Source: Desulfuromonas soudanensis
GTDB taxonomy: Bacteria; Desulfobacterota; Desulfuromonadia; Desulfuromonadales; WTL
Assembly (NCBI RefSeq): GCF_001278055.1
Contig: NZ_CP010802.1
Coordinates: forward strand, 1,364,001 to 1,428,000
Reading direction: 5' to 3'
Length of the DNA stretch: 64,000 bases
Below are positions 16,705-27,540 of this stretch, in pieces. Position numbers and translations under genes: made by a program. The notes beneath the pieces are model-generated. The model had not been told where the DNA came from. It did no database searches and was given only the letters and a program-made list of their open reading frames with translations. The stretch's first letter is position 1; each line of letters begins with the position of its first letter.

Positions 16705-17601
16705 ATGGACATAAAGCGTCTTGAGGTGTTCTGCAAGGTCGTCGAGCTGAAGAGTTTCACCCGGGCCGCCGAGGCTGTTTTTCTCGCCCAGCCGACGGTG
16801 AGCGAGATCGTGCGCCAGCTCGAGGAGACCTTCGGCGAGAAGCTCCTCGACCGTCTGGGGCGGGAGGTGCTGCCGACGCCGGTCGGGGAGGTCGTCTATC
16901 GCTACGCCCTCGGGATCGTCGGGCTGCAGAAGGAGGCCTTCGAAGCCGTCGCCAGCTTTGCCGGTACGGTGAGCGGAACGCTGCGCCTCGGCGCCGGGAC
17001 CGTTCCCGGCACCTATCTGCTGCCGCGCCTTCTGGAGTCGTTCCGCTCCCTCTATCCTGCGGTCCGGTTCGGCCTGAAGATCGCCGGGACCGCCAGGGTC
17101 GCCGAGGAACTGGCCGCCGGGGGGATAGAGCTGGCGGTGACCGGGGCGGTCCGCACCTCGCCGCAGCTGGAGTGGGAGAAAATCTTCGTCGACGAACTGG
17201 TTCTGACGGTCTTTCCGCAACACCCCTGGGCGCGGCGCGAGTCGGTGTCCGTGGAGGAGCTCTCCGGGGAGCCGTTCCTGCTCCGGGAGGAAGGGTCCGG
17301 CACCCGGACGGCGCTGGCCGAGGCCCTCGGGGAACGGGGATTCGAAGCCTCCGGTCTGCAGGTCGTCGCCGAGATGGACAGCAGCGAAGCCATCCGGCAG
17401 GGGATCCGGGCCCGCCTCGGGATTTCCATCCTCTCCTCCCTGGTGATTGCCGAAGACCTGGCCGCCGGACTCCTGGTCGGCGTTCCCCTGCAGGGCGTTC
17501 AACTTCAGCGCCCCCTCTTTGTCGCCCGGCGCCGCAACCGCAAGCTTTCCCCCGCCGCCGCCTCGTTCCTCGATCACCTCAGGGCGTCCCTCTCCGCCTG
17601 A
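16705..17601 (+). CDS. LysR family transcriptional regulator
   Basis: 298 residues from the ATG at 16705, which follows GGGAGGG. Residues 1-60 are a winged HTH (DIKRLEVFCKVVELKSFTRAA...QPTVSEIVRQLEE); residues ~88-295 are a LysR substrate-binding domain. The N-terminus resembles the LysR subgroup linked to selenium metabolism in deltaproteobacteria, but no selenium gene is nearby, so the target is open. It is convergent with the response regulator, 11 bases apart, with only a weak CTGAAA/TTTCAG hairpin between. Confidence 0.88.
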   Translation: MDIKRLEVFCKVVELKSFTRAAEAVFLAQPTVSEIVRQLEETFGEKLLDRLGREVLPTPVGEVVYRYALGIVGLQKEAFEAVASFAGTVSGTLRLGAGTVPGTYLLPRLLESFRSLYPAVRFGLKIAGTARVAEELAAGGIELAVTGAVRTSPQLEWEKIFVDELVLTVFPQHPWARRESVSVEELSGEPFLLREEGSGTRTALAEALGERGFEASGLQVVAEMDSSEAIRQGIRARLGISILSSLVIAEDLAAGLLVGVPLQGVQLQRPLFVARRRNRKLSPAAASFLDHLRASLSA

Positions 17602-17612
17602 AATCCTTCTTT

Positions 17613-19007
<1,395 letters not shown>

Positions 19008-19152
19008 GAGGACTCCCGGGAGCGCTGCGTCATTTGTTTGACGAGCGCCAATTTAGCATGGTTCCCGGCGCGGCGCAAGGAGCGCTTATTAAGGAGATTT
19101 CCCCGGGCGGAGACGGTTTGACAGGGGCCTCCCCCCTGTTAATCTCTTTTCA

Positions 19153-20487
19153 ATGAAGAGACAATTCTCCCTCCTCTTTCTTCTCCTTGCGGCCCTCCTG
19201 CTCCCCCCGCTGGCCGCAAAGGCCGATGCGGCGGCGCCGCCGTCCGCCGAGATCCGCGTGGTGCGCATCGCCGACGTCATCAGTCCGGTGGTGGCTGATT
19301 TCGTCGCCGCCGAGCTCGACCGGGTCAATCAGTCGGGCGGGCGGGCCTTCCTCCTCGAACTCGACACCCCGGGTGGTCTCGATTCGGCCATGCGCACCAT
19401 CATTCAGAAGATTCTCGGTTCCCGGGCTCCGGTCATCGTCTATGTCTATCCGTCGGGAGCCCGGGCCGCCTCCGCCGGAGCGCTCATCACCCTCGCCGCC
19501 GATTTTGCCGCCATGGCCCCCGGCACCAACCTCGGAGCGGCCCATCCGGTGGCCATCGGTCCCGGTGGCGGCGGCGATGAGACGATGATGGAGAAAGTCG
19601 TCAACGATGCCGTGGCCTACGCCCGCAGCCTCGCCGAGCAGCGCGGGCGCAACGTCACTTGGGCCGAAAAAATTGTGCGGGAGAGTATCTCCACCTCCGC
19701 CGGAGAGGCGCTGGAGTTGAAGGTGATCGATCTGATCGCCGCCGATGAGGCCGCCCTCCTGGCCGCCCTCGACGGCCGCCGCTACCTGCGGGACGGCGCG
19801 GCGCAGATCCTGACCACCGCCGACGCAACCCTGGTCCGGGCCGAAATGGGGTGGCGCCAGGAGATCCTGGCGGCCATCAGCAATCCCAACGTCGCCTATC
19901 TGCTGCTGATGCTCGGCATCATGGGGATCTTTTTCGAGATTTCCCAGCCTGGGGTGATCCTCCCAGGGGCGATCGGCACTCTCGCCCTCCTTCTGGCCCT
20001 CTTCGCCTTCCAGACCCTGCCTGTGAACTACACCGGCGTGCTGCTCATCCTCCTGGCGATCGTTCTCTTTATCCTCGAGATCAAGGTCGCCTCCTACGGC
20101 ATGCTCACCGTCGGCGGAATCGTCGCCCTGGCCCTCGGGTCCCTGATGCTCATCGAAAGCACCGACCCCGCCCTGCGCATCTCCCCGGCTCTGATCGCCG
20201 CGACGGTGGCTGTTGCCGGCGGCTTCTTCGCTCTCGTCGTTTTTTTCGTGGTGCGCACCCAGCAGGGGCGCTTTTTCTCCGGGGTGGAGGGGATGGTCGG
20301 GGAACGGGGGGCGGCGGTGAGTGCCGTCTCCGAGACGGGGCGGGTCTTCGTTCATGGCGAATACTGGGACGCCTGGTCCCGGTCGCCGATCTCCGCCGGC
20401 GAGGCCGTGGAGGTGGTGCGGGTGGAGGAGGGGATGCGCCTCGAGGTGCGGCGCGCCGCCGAACAAAAAGAGAAACAGGGAGACTGA
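19153..20487 (+). CDS. NfeD-type membrane-bound serine protease
   Basis: A 444-residue protein. A signal peptide (~1-25) precedes a ClpP-class protease domain (LLELDTPGGLDSAM; Ser in GARAASAGALI; a Lys in KIVRESIS as likely general base). Then come four or five membrane helices (~245-365) and a C-terminal OB-fold (NfeD_C). These proteases cut stomatin-type proteins and are nearly always encoded with a slipin, as here (18 bases apart). It probably helps membrane quality control. No strong ribosome site precedes the ATG. Confidence 0.9.
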   Translation: MKRQFSLLFLLLAALLLPPLAAKADAAAPPSAEIRVVRIADVISPVVADFVAAELDRVNQSGGRAFLLELDTPGGLDSAMRTIIQKILGSRAPVIVYVYPSGARAASAGALITLAADFAAMAPGTNLGAAHPVAIGPGGGGDETMMEKVVNDAVAYARSLAEQRGRNVTWAEKIVRESISTSAGEALELKVIDLIAADEAALLAALDGRRYLRDGAAQILTTADATLVRAEMGWRQEILAAISNPNVAYLLLMLGIMGIFFEISQPGVILPGAIGTLALLLALFAFQTLPVNYTGVLLILLAIVLFILEIKVASYGMLTVGGIVALALGSLMLIESTDPALRISPALIAATVAVAGGFFALVVFFVVRTQQGRFFSGVEGMVGERGAAVSAVSETGRVFVHGEYWDAWSRSPISAGEAVEVVRVEEGMRLEVRRAAEQKEKQGD

Positions 20488-20505
20488 AACCTTGGGGAGG
20501 TGCAG

Positions 20506-21276
20506 ATGATTTCTTTCGGTCTGATCGGCTGGGGAGTGGTTCTGGTGATGGGCGTCGCCCTGGTCGGGAGTGCGGTGCGGGTCCTTTTCGAGTACGAACG
20601 GGGGGTGGTCTTTCGCCTCGGACGCTTTGCCGGGGTCAAGGGGCCGGGGCTGCGCTTCATCATCCCGGTGGTCGACAAGCTGGTCAAGGTCAGCCTGCGC
20701 ACCGTCGCCATGGATGTTCCGCCGCAGGACGTCATCACCAAGGACAACGTTTCGGTCAAGGTCAACGCCGTCCTCTATTTTCGCGTCGTCGCGCCGGAAA
20801 AATCGCTGATCGAGGTGGAAAATTACCTCTATGCCACCAGCCAGCTCGCCCAGACCTCGCTGCGGAGCGTGCTCGGGCAGTCCGAGCTCGACGAGCTCCT
20901 GGCCCAGCGGGACCGGATCAATCAGCATCTGCAGGAGATCCTCGACCGCCAGACCGATCCCTGGGGGGTGAAGATCTCCAACGTCGAGATCAAGCACGTT
21001 GACCTCCCCCTGGAGATGCAGCGGGCCATGGCCCGCCAGGCCGAAGCGGAGCGGGAACGGCGCTCCAAGGTGATCCATGCCGAAGGGGAGTTCCAGGCCT
21101 CGCAGAAACTGGCCGACGCCGCCAAGATCATCTCGACGGAAAACGGCGCCCTGCAGTTGCGCTTTCTTCAGACCCTCACCGAAGTTTCGGCTGAGAAAAA
21201 TTCCACCATCATTTTCCCCATCCCCATCGATCTCATCAGCCCTTTTCTCCAGCAGAAGGAAAAATCGGAGAAATAG
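20506..21276 (+). CDS. Slipin (stomatin/prohibitin family, SPFH domain)
   Basis: A 256-residue protein. The ATG at 20506 sits just after GGGGAGG, favouring it over a GTG six bases earlier. An N-terminal membrane helix (~3-25) leads into an SPFH domain ([39 protein letters not shown]) and a coiled coil rich in Ala/Glu/Arg. It forms membrane microdomain oligomers and is the usual partner and substrate of NfeD, encoded immediately upstream. Confidence 0.92.
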   Translation: MISFGLIGWGVVLVMGVALVGSAVRVLFEYERGVVFRLGRFAGVKGPGLRFIIPVVDKLVKVSLRTVAMDVPPQDVITKDNVSVKVNAVLYFRVVAPEKSLIEVENYLYATSQLAQTSLRSVLGQSELDELLAQRDRINQHLQEILDRQTDPWGVKISNVEIKHVDLPLEMQRAMARQAEAERERRSKVIHAEGEFQASQKLADAAKIISTENGALQLRFLQTLTEVSAEKNSTIIFPIPIDLISPFLQQKEKSEK

Positions 21277-21589
21277 GGTCCAACGATTTGAAATTGCAGG
21301 GTATTTGACAATAATTTAGAAGAATGTTATGGAATTGCGATATGTGGAAATATTTGTGAAAGAGGGTAGCCGTAGGCTTTTGAAATCAATATCTTACAAA
21401 ATCAAACAAGATTTTATCTTGACAGCAAGCCGGGCCTTTGCTTACATGGGCAGCCGTGGCGAGTGCCGCTAAGCAATTATAATTGCTAAAAAATTTAACT
21501 TTAAATAAAAGTTTATCCTGATTACATTTGTTTTATTTTAAATAAAAGTTGCCGCTGGAATTGTCGGGGAATCGGTCGGAGGAGATTTG
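21277..21589 (+). promoter_or_regulatory. AT-rich leader/promoter region of pyruvate carboxylase
   Basis: A 313-base gap with no gene, clearly AT-rich against its surroundings. It holds two TTGACA boxes (21305 with TATGGA 17 bases on; 21419 with TTACAT 17 bases on). There is a perfect 16-base palindrome, AGCAATTATAATTGCT, at 21472-21487. A 14-base direct repeat, TTTAAATAAAAGTT, occurs at 21500 and 21537. The palindrome and repeats lie between the putative promoters and the start codon, so they are candidate operators. The promoters are assigned by eye only. Confidence 0.5.
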
Positions 21590-24500
21590 ATGGAAATCAG
21601 AACGTTCAAAAAGGTCATGGCTGCCAATCGCGGAGAAATCGCCATTCGCATCTTTCGGGCATGCACCGAGCTGGGGATCAAGACGGTCGCCATCTACTCG
21701 GAGGAGGACAAGCTCTCCCTCCACCGTTACAAGGCCGATGAAGCCTACCTCATCGGCAAGGGAAAGGGACCGATCGACGTCTATCTGGGGATCGACGAGA
21801 TCATCGACCTGGCTCGTAAAAAGGAGGTCGACGCCATCCATCCCGGCTACGGCTTCCTCTCCGAAAATGCCGAGTTCGCCGAGGCCTGCGAACGGGCCGG
21901 AATCGTCTTTATCGGACCGACTCCGGAAATCCAGCGCCGTCTCGGCGACAAGGTTTCCGGGCGTCAGGTCGCCGTCGAGGCGGGGGTTCCCGTGGTTCCG
22001 GGGACGGAAAAACCGATCACCAGCGAGGAGCAGGCCCTGATCTTCGCCAAGGATTCGGGATACCCGATCATCGTCAAGGCTTCGGCCGGCGGCGGCGGTC
22101 GCGGAATGCGCGTGGCCCGTGACCGCAAGGAACTTCTCGAGGGGCTCAAGTCGGCGGCGTCCGAAGCCAAGGCCGCCTTCGGCGACGCCACGGTCTTTCT
22201 CGAGAAGTACATCGAGCGTCCCAAACACGTCGAGGTGCAGATCCTCGGCGACAAGCACGGCAACGTGGTGCATCTGTACGAACGGGACTGCTCGATTCAG
22301 CGCCGTCATCAGAAGGTCATCGAGATGGCGCCGTCCCTCTACCTGACCGAGGCGAAGAGGGCGGAGGTCTGTGACTATGCCATGAAGATCGCCCGGGCCG
22401 TCGGCTACATCAACGCAGGGACCATCGAATTCCTCATGGACAAGGAGGAGAACTTCTACTTCATCGAGGTCAATCCCCGCATCCAGGTGGAGCACACGGT
22501 CACCGAACTGGTCACCGGCCGCAATCTGGTGCAGGCGCAGATCCGTATCGCCGAGGGGTACAAGCTCTCCGACCCGGCCATCGGCATTGCCGACCAGGAC
22601 GCCATCCAGTTGCGCGGCTATGCGATCCAGTCGCGGATCACCACCGAGGATCCGCAGAACAACTTCGCCCCCGATTTCGGCATCATCAAGGCCTTCCGCA
22701 CCGCCGCCGGTTTCGGTGTCCGTCTCGACGCCGCCGCCGGCTATGCCGGTGCCCTGATCACTCCCCACTACGACTCGCTGCTGGTGAAAATTTCCGCCAA
22801 CGGCCTGACCTTTCGCGATGCCGCCCGGACCATGCACCGGGCCCTGCAGGAATTCCGCATCCGCGGCGTCAAGACCAACATCGGCTTTCTCGAGCGGGTC
22901 ATCACCCACCCGGTTTTCCTCGAGGGGAAGTGCGACACCTCCTTTCTCGACGATCATCCTGAACTCTTCGAGCTGCCGCAGAAGAAGGACCGCGCCACCA
23001 AAATTCTCAATTTCATCGGCCACACGGTGGTCAACGGCTACCCAGGAATCAAGCGGGAGAAGGCGCTCAAATTCAGGGACCTGCGCGACCCCGAGGTCCC
23101 CGAGATCCCCTACGGTCAGCCGCATCCCCGCGGCACCCGCGACATCCTCCTCGACAAGGGGGCCGAGGGTCTGGCCGAATGGACCCTCAAACAGAAAAAG
23201 CTTCTGCTGACCGATACCACCATGCGTGATGCCCACCAGTCGCTGATGGCCACCCGCTTCCGCACTTTCGACCTCGACCGCATCGCCGAAGCGACCGCCC
23301 ATCTCGGCGGTTCCCTCTATTCCTTGGAGATGTGGGGTGGGGCGACCTTCGACGTGTCGATGCGTTTCCTCAACGAAGACCCCTGGGAGCGTCTCGACCG
23401 GCTGCGGGCCAAGATCCCCAATATCCTCTTCCAGATGCTCCTGCGCGGCTCCAACGCCGTCGGCTACACCAACTATCCCGATAACGTCGTTCAGGAATTC
23501 GTTTCCAAGGCCGCCAAAAGCGGGATCGACATCTTCAGGGTCTTCGACTCCCTCAACTGGACGACGGGGATGAAGGTGGCCATGGAGGCGGTGCGCAAAT
23601 CGGGCGGGGTCTGCGAGGCTTCGATCTGCTATACCGGCGACATCAGCGATCCGAAGCGGGACAAGTATCCCCTCGCCTACTACGTGAACATGGCCAAGGA
23701 GCTCGAAAAGATGGGGGCCCACATCCTGGCGATCAAGGATATGGCTGGCCTCCTCAAGCCTTTTGCCGCCGAAAAGCTGGTCAAGGCCCTCAAGAGCGAA
23801 ATCGGCCTGCCGATCCATCTCCATACCCACGACACTTCGAGCAACGGCGGGGCGATGCTCCTGATGGCGACCAAGGCGGGCGTCGACATCGTCGACTGCG
23901 CCCTCTCCTCCGTGTCGGGGCTCACCGCCCAGCCCAACCTCAACGCCCTGGTGTCGACCCTCAAGGGGACGATCTGGGACCCGAAGGTCGACGAGGAAGG
24001 GCTGCAGAAGCTGGCCAACTATTGGGAGGCGGTTCGCCCCTGCTATGCCCCCTTCGAGTCCGAACTGCGCAGCGGCACCGCCCAGGTCTATCACCATGAG
24101 ATCCCCGGCGGCCAGTACTCCAACTACAAGCCCCAGGTCGAAGGCCTCGGCCTCGGCCACCGTTGGGAAGAGTGCAAGGAGATGTACCGCAAGGTCAACG
24201 ACATGTTCGGCGACCTGGTCAAGGTCACCCCTTCCTCCAAGATCGTCGGCGACATGGCCATGTTCATGGTGCAGAACAATCTGCAGCCCGAGGATGTCAT
24301 GGAGCGCGGCCAGGATCTCACCTATCCCCAGGGGGTCGTCGATTTTTTCAAGGGGATGATCGGCCAGCCCTACGGCGGCTTTCCCGAGAAGTTGCAGAAG
24401 ATCATCCTCAAGGGGGAGGAGCCTCTCACCTGCCGCCCCGGCGAACTCCTCGAGCCGGTCGACTTCGCCGCCAAGAAGATTGCCGTGGAGAAAAAACTCG

Positions 24501-25042
24501 GCCATCCGATCAGCGATCGGGACGTCCTTTCGGCGGTCCTCTACCCGGGGGTCTTCGAGGAGTTCGACCGTCACCGCCAGCTCTACAGCGATACCTCCTT
24601 CATGCCGACCCCGGTCTTCTTTTACGGACTCGACGTCAACGACGAGGTCAGCATCGACATCCAGCCGGGAAAGACCCTCATCATCAAACTCAACGCCGTC
24701 GGCCGTGTGCAGAAGGACGGCACACGCAACATCTATTTCGAGCTCAACGGCGAGCCGAGGCAGGTGACGGTGAAGGATGTCTCCGTCGAGTCCGATGAGG
24801 CGGCCCATGTCAAGGCCGAAGCCGGCAACGACAAGGAAATCGGCGCGCCGATGCCGGGGAAGATCTTCAAGATTCTCGTTTCCGTCGGCGACCCGGTCAA
24901 GGCCGGCGACACCCTTCTTTCCACCGAGGCGATGAAGATGGAGACCAACATCAAGGCCAGGGAGGACGGAGTCGTCGCCGAAATTCTCTTCAAGGAAGGG
25001 GCACAGATCCAGCAGGGGGATCTGCTGATGGTTCTCAAATAA
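21590..25042 (+). CDS. pyc: Pyruvate carboxylase
   Basis: A 1150-residue single-chain enzyme that makes oxaloacetate from pyruvate, bicarbonate and ATP. The domains are in full order. Biotin carboxylase (~1-460) has ATP-grasp motifs KASAGGGGRGMR and EVNPRIQVEHTVTE. The carboxyltransferase (~540-830) contains DTTMRDAHQS and LHTHDTSSNG. A PYC/OADA domain and a biotinyl domain follow, with Lys1116 in EAMKM. The ATG at 21590 follows GGAGGAG. It is monocistronic with its own terminator. The role is anaplerotic, as expected in acetate-using Desulfuromonadales. Confidence 0.97.
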   Translation: MEIRTFKKVMAANRGEIAIRIFRACTELGIKTVAIYSEEDKLSLHRYKADEAYLIGKGKGPIDVYLGIDEIIDLARKKEVDAIHPGYGFLSENAEFAEACERAGIVFIGPTPEIQRRLGDKVSGRQVAVEAGVPVVPGTEKPITSEEQALIFAKDSGYPIIVKASAGGGGRGMRVARDRKELLEGLKSAASEAKAAFGDATVFLEKYIERPKHVEVQILGDKHGNVVHLYERDCSIQRRHQKVIEMAPSLYLTEAKRAEVCDYAMKIARAVGYINAGTIEFLMDKEENFYFIEVNPRIQVEHTVTELVTGRNLVQAQIRIAEGYKLSDPAIGIADQDAIQLRGYAIQSRITTEDPQNNFAPDFGIIKAFRTAAGFGVRLDAAAGYAGALITPHYDSLLVKISANGLTFRDAARTMHRALQEFRIRGVKTNIGFLERVITHPVFLEGKCDTSFLDDHPELFELPQKKDRATKILNFIGHTVVNGYPGIKREKALKFRDLRDPEVPEIPYGQPHPRGTRDILLDKGAEGLAEWTLKQKKLLLTDTTMRDAHQSLMATRFRTFDLDRIAEATAHLGGSLYSLEMWGGATFDVSMRFLNEDPWERLDRLRAKIPNILFQMLLRGSNAVGYTNYPDNVVQEFVSKAAKSGIDIFRVFDSLNWTTGMKVAMEAVRKSGGVCEASICYTGDISDPKRDKYPLAYYVNMAKELEKMGAHILAIKDMAGLLKPFAAEKLVKALKSEIGLPIHLHTHDTSSNGGAMLLMATKAGVDIVDCALSSVSGLTAQPNLNALVSTLKGTIWDPKVDEEGLQKLANYWEAVRPCYAPFESELRSGTAQVYHHEIPGGQYSNYKPQVEGLGLGHRWEECKEMYRKVNDMFGDLVKVTPSSKIVGDMAMFMVQNNLQPEDVMERGQDLTYPQGVVDFFKGMIGQPYGGFPEKLQKIILKGEEPLTCRPGELLEPVDFAAKKIAVEKKLGHPISDRDVLSAVLYPGVFEEFDRHRQLYSDTSFMPTPVFFYGLDVNDEVSIDIQPGKTLIIKLNAVGRVQKDGTRNIYFELNGEPRQVTVKDVSVESDEAAHVKAEAGNDKEIGAPMPGKIFKILVSVGDPVKAGDTLLSTEAMKMETNIKAREDGVVAEILFKEGAQIQQGDLLMVLK

Positions 25043-25071
25043 TCGTCGACTGCCAGATCTACGACCGACAG

Positions 25072-25107
25072 GGAGCCGGTTCCGCAAGGAACCGGCTCCT
25101 TTTTTTG
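25072..25107 (+). terminator. Intrinsic terminator of pyc
   Basis: Perfect stem GAGCCGGTTCC / GGAACCGGCTC with a GCAA tetraloop (25073-25098), followed by a run of T. Confidence 0.93.
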
Positions 25108-25450
25108 TCTTTGGGGAGCGGCGCATCCCGGTCCCCCTGCGGCCCAGAGAGGGCTTTTCCCCCGGAGTATTTAAAACATGCAGGCGCCTATTTTTTTCAT
25201 GCAGGGCTCAGTCGCCGGTTGACGCGGTTTGCAGTCGTTTCCCGCCCCCGGGATCCTGGGACTGTATGAAGCGGTTATACATGCCTGGTATGAATATGCC
25301 CGGCCCGGGGTGGGGAGCGGAGAGGTTAAGTCCCCTTGAAACAAGGGTTTGTCGTCTATTTATGCCTGTTGAATTTTATTGGCACAGCAAATGCTAATTA
25401 AACAAGACAAAGGGATTGGAAGTTTAACCTCCAAGGAAAAGGAGACAGTC
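25108..25450 (+). promoter_or_regulatory. Intergenic region with candidate activator sites upstream of a sigma-54 promoter
   Basis: No gene is seen. CAGGCGCCTA at 25181-25190 resembles CAGGTGCCTG at 30655 and GGCGCCTG at 30783 in front of the second sigma-54 promoter, so it may be a shared enhancer site. CATGCAGG occurs twice (25177 and 25199). A small CCCTTG/CAAGGG hairpin lies at 25333-25347. Confidence 0.4.
25380..25395 (+). promoter_or_regulatory. Sigma-54 promoter (-24/-12)
   Basis: TGGCAC, five bases, then ATGCT. This matches the TGGCAC-N5-TTGCW consensus at all positions but one, with GG and GC correctly spaced. It lies 56 bases upstream of the 78-residue peptide gene, followed by GGAAAAGGAGA as ribosome site. 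Confidence 0.78.
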
Positions 25451-25687
25451 ATGAGAGCCAACGGACGCATCGCCAGTATGATCGCAGTCGTCGTCGGTAA
25501 CGCTTACCCCGCCTTTGCCGCATCCGGTGCCCGGGAAGACAGCAGTGGACTGGCCGTATGGATCTTCCTCGGCTTCTGCGCCCTGATCGTTCTGGCCCAG
25601 CTGGTACCGGCGGTCCTGATGATGCTGGGCCTGGTCAAGGGGATCACCGAGTCCCGGGAGGAGCCGGTCAAACAATCGGTCGAATAA
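25451..25687 (+). CDS. Small single-span membrane protein (paralogue of the one at 30999)
   Basis: A 78-residue protein. The N-terminus is hydrophobic and could be a signal peptide (cut after AFA). After a short GAREDSSG stretch comes a helix (LAVWIFLGFCALIVLAQLVPAVL) and a charged tail. It is the same length as the protein at 30999 and shares the pattern V.W.FL..CALIV.AQL. Both genes follow a sigma-54 promoter. Function unknown. The position just upstream of a cytochrome c/b pair suggests a small accessory or assembly subunit of that complex. GGAGA precedes the ATG. Confidence 0.75.
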   Translation: MRANGRIASMIAVVVGNAYPAFAASGAREDSSGLAVWIFLGFCALIVLAQLVPAVLMMLGLVKGITESREEPVKQSVE

Positions 25688-25736
25688 ATTCCGGCACCGG
25701 GAAGTAAGTCCCCCGATGATCGAAAGGGAGAGTGAG

Positions 25737-26792
25737 ATGGGTATCCACACAAGAAGCGTGATGACAATCCTCCTGATGCTGCCGGCCCTGGCGATGCAAT
25801 CGCCGGCGGCCGGCGCCATGGAAAGCGCCGACTGTCTCGGCTGTCATGGAGACAGCTCGGCCGTCGGCGCCGAGTACGTGGTCGGTGCCGCTTTCGACAG
25901 CACCGCCCATGCCGAGCTGGGGTGTGCCGCCTGCCATCCGTCGGTGGGCTCAAGCCATCCCGATGACGGGCTTTTGCCGGAAAAGACTCACTGTCAAAAT
26001 TGCCATGACGATATTCAGGCGGAATATGCCGCCAGCATGCACGGGGAAAATGCAGCCTGCAACGACTGTCACAACCCGCATAATTCGCGGGGTTCGGAGG
26101 AAGTCTCTGGATACGACATGAACCGGCCCTGCGTCGCCTGCCATGACGGTTCCGAAATGGCCGGGAGTCATGGCCAATGGCTCCCCCAGGCCGACCTGCA
26201 CCTCGGCGCGCTCCCCTGCATCACCTGCCATACCGGTTCCCAGGAGTACGTCATCACCTTCTATCTGAGAAAGAAAAGGACGGGGGATGCTGTCGGGTCC
26301 TTTCTCCCGGCGGGGTATGAGGAACTCTCCGTTCTGGCCCGGGACTCAAGCGTTCAGCGCCTGATCGACGGCGATGGCGACGACCGGATCAGTCTCGAAG
26401 AACTCTATGTCTTCAACCGTCAAAATAATGGAGGAGAGTTGATTCTCCAGGGGATGATGACCCCGGCGACCCTGACCCACAGCTACGAGATTCTCGAGAG
26501 CCGCTGGGACTGCTCCTTCTGTCACGCTTCGGGCCCGAAAGCGATGCAGACCAGCTTTGTCGCCTTTCCCGAGAAGGATGGCAGCTTCCGCCGGATGGCG
26601 GTGGAAAAAGGGGCCGTTCTCGACGCCCTGTACGGCACCCCCGATTTTTACATGCTCGGTGCGACCCGGAGCCGGGCCATGAACATCGCCGGTTTGGTGA
26701 TCCTCGCCGGCGGCCTCGTCCTTCCTGTCGGCCACGGCAGCCTGCGATTTCTCACCCGCAACAACCGCAAGGGAAAGGGGCCCCAGTCATGA
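25737..26792 (+). CDS. Heptahaem c-type cytochrome with membrane anchor and EF-hand loop
   Basis: 351 residues from the ATG at 25737, preceded by GGGAGAG. A signal peptide (~1-27) is followed by seven CXXCH motifs, at residues ~33, 63, 86, 108, 132, 161 and 259. Between haems 6 and 7 is DGDGDDRISLEE (~211-222), a near-canonical EF-hand calcium loop. A C-terminal helix (AGLVILAGGLVLPVG) anchors it with a basic tail inside. It is coupled by ATGA to a cytochrome b, so the pair probably passes electrons between the quinone pool and the periplasm. Confidence 0.9.
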   Translation: MGIHTRSVMTILLMLPALAMQSPAAGAMESADCLGCHGDSSAVGAEYVVGAAFDSTAHAELGCAACHPSVGSSHPDDGLLPEKTHCQNCHDDIQAEYAASMHGENAACNDCHNPHNSRGSEEVSGYDMNRPCVACHDGSEMAGSHGQWLPQADLHLGALPCITCHTGSQEYVITFYLRKKRTGDAVGSFLPAGYEELSVLARDSSVQRLIDGDGDDRISLEELYVFNRQNNGGELILQGMMTPATLTHSYEILESRWDCSFCHASGPKAMQTSFVAFPEKDGSFRRMAVEKGAVLDALYGTPDFYMLGATRSRAMNIAGLVILAGGLVLPVGHGSLRFLTRNNRKGKGPQS

Positions 26793-27445
26793 CGGCAAAG
26801 CGAATCTATCTGACTCCGACGCCGGTGCGCATCTGGCACTGGCTCAACGCCTTCGGGATCGTCACCCTCTGCCTGACCGGCCTGCAGCTGCGCTTCCCCG
26901 AATATGTCGACCTTTTCGGCGGCTACAAGGGGGCGGTGCGTCTGCACAACACGGCGGGGATTGTGGTGTCGGTCTCCTTTCTGCTCTGGCTCGGCTACTA
27001 TCTGCTGGTCACCGGAACCCTCTCAAGGCTCTACGTTCCCAACCGGCTAGACCTGCAATACGGCCTCCTGCGCCAGGCCAAATACTATTTTCTCACCTTT
27101 TTTCTCGGACATTCCAGCCCTCACCACAGCACCCCGGGAGACAAGTTCAATCCCATGCAGAAATCGGCCTATCTGGTGATCATGATGATCCTCGTCCCCC
27201 TGGTGATCGTCACCGGCCTGTTGCTGATGAACATCACTCCCCTGCGCGCCCTGGTGCTGGCCCTCGGCGGCCTCAAATTCCTCATCGGGGCCCATTTTCT
27301 CCTGGCCTGTTCCCTCGGTGCCTTTCTCTTCACCCACGTCTATCTGGCGACTATGGGCCATACTCCCCTGGCGCACTTCAAGCCGATGTGGACCGGCTGG
27401 GAGGAGGCGGAAAAAGAAGAGGAAATCGGGGCCGGTCATGGTTAA
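26789..27445 (+). CDS. Cytochrome b561-type quinone-interacting subunit
   Basis: A 218-residue, four-helix di-haem b protein. Histidines suited to haem ligation are seen in RIWHWLNAFG (helix 1), in VRLHNTAG, and later in GAHFLLACS and FTHVYLATMGH. The opening TPTPVRIWHWLNA is typical of cytochrome b subunits of formate dehydrogenase or thiosulfate reductase-like complexes. It is encoded with the heptahaem cytochrome by a four-base overlap, so the two likely form a menaquinol:cytochrome c module. Direction of electron flow cannot be told. Confidence 0.88.
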   Translation: MTAKRIYLTPTPVRIWHWLNAFGIVTLCLTGLQLRFPEYVDLFGGYKGAVRLHNTAGIVVSVSFLLWLGYYLLVTGTLSRLYVPNRLDLQYGLLRQAKYYFLTFFLGHSSPHHSTPGDKFNPMQKSAYLVIMMILVPLVIVTGLLLMNITPLRALVLALGGLKFLIGAHFLLACSLGAFLFTHVYLATMGHTPLAHFKPMWTGWEEAEKEEEIGAGHG

Positions 27446-27540
27446 TGGATTGTCGGGAGGCCAAGGTGGGGTATAAATAGAGAGATCCGCCGGGGGGAAG
27501 GAATCGTTCTTCACCCGTTCAGCCGTCAAAGGGATAGTCC

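Noticed and set aside
21419-21487. Possible riboswitch (cyclic di-GMP type) in the pyc leader
   Set aside because: Some GC-rich pairing is visible but the conserved GEMM core bases are not present.
21533-25126. Open frame of almost 1200 codons antisense to pyruvate carboxylase
   Set aside because: It mirrors the GC-rich codon pattern of pyc, has no recognisable domain, no ribosome site and a low-complexity Asp/Gly/Val/Leu composition typical of antisense shadows.
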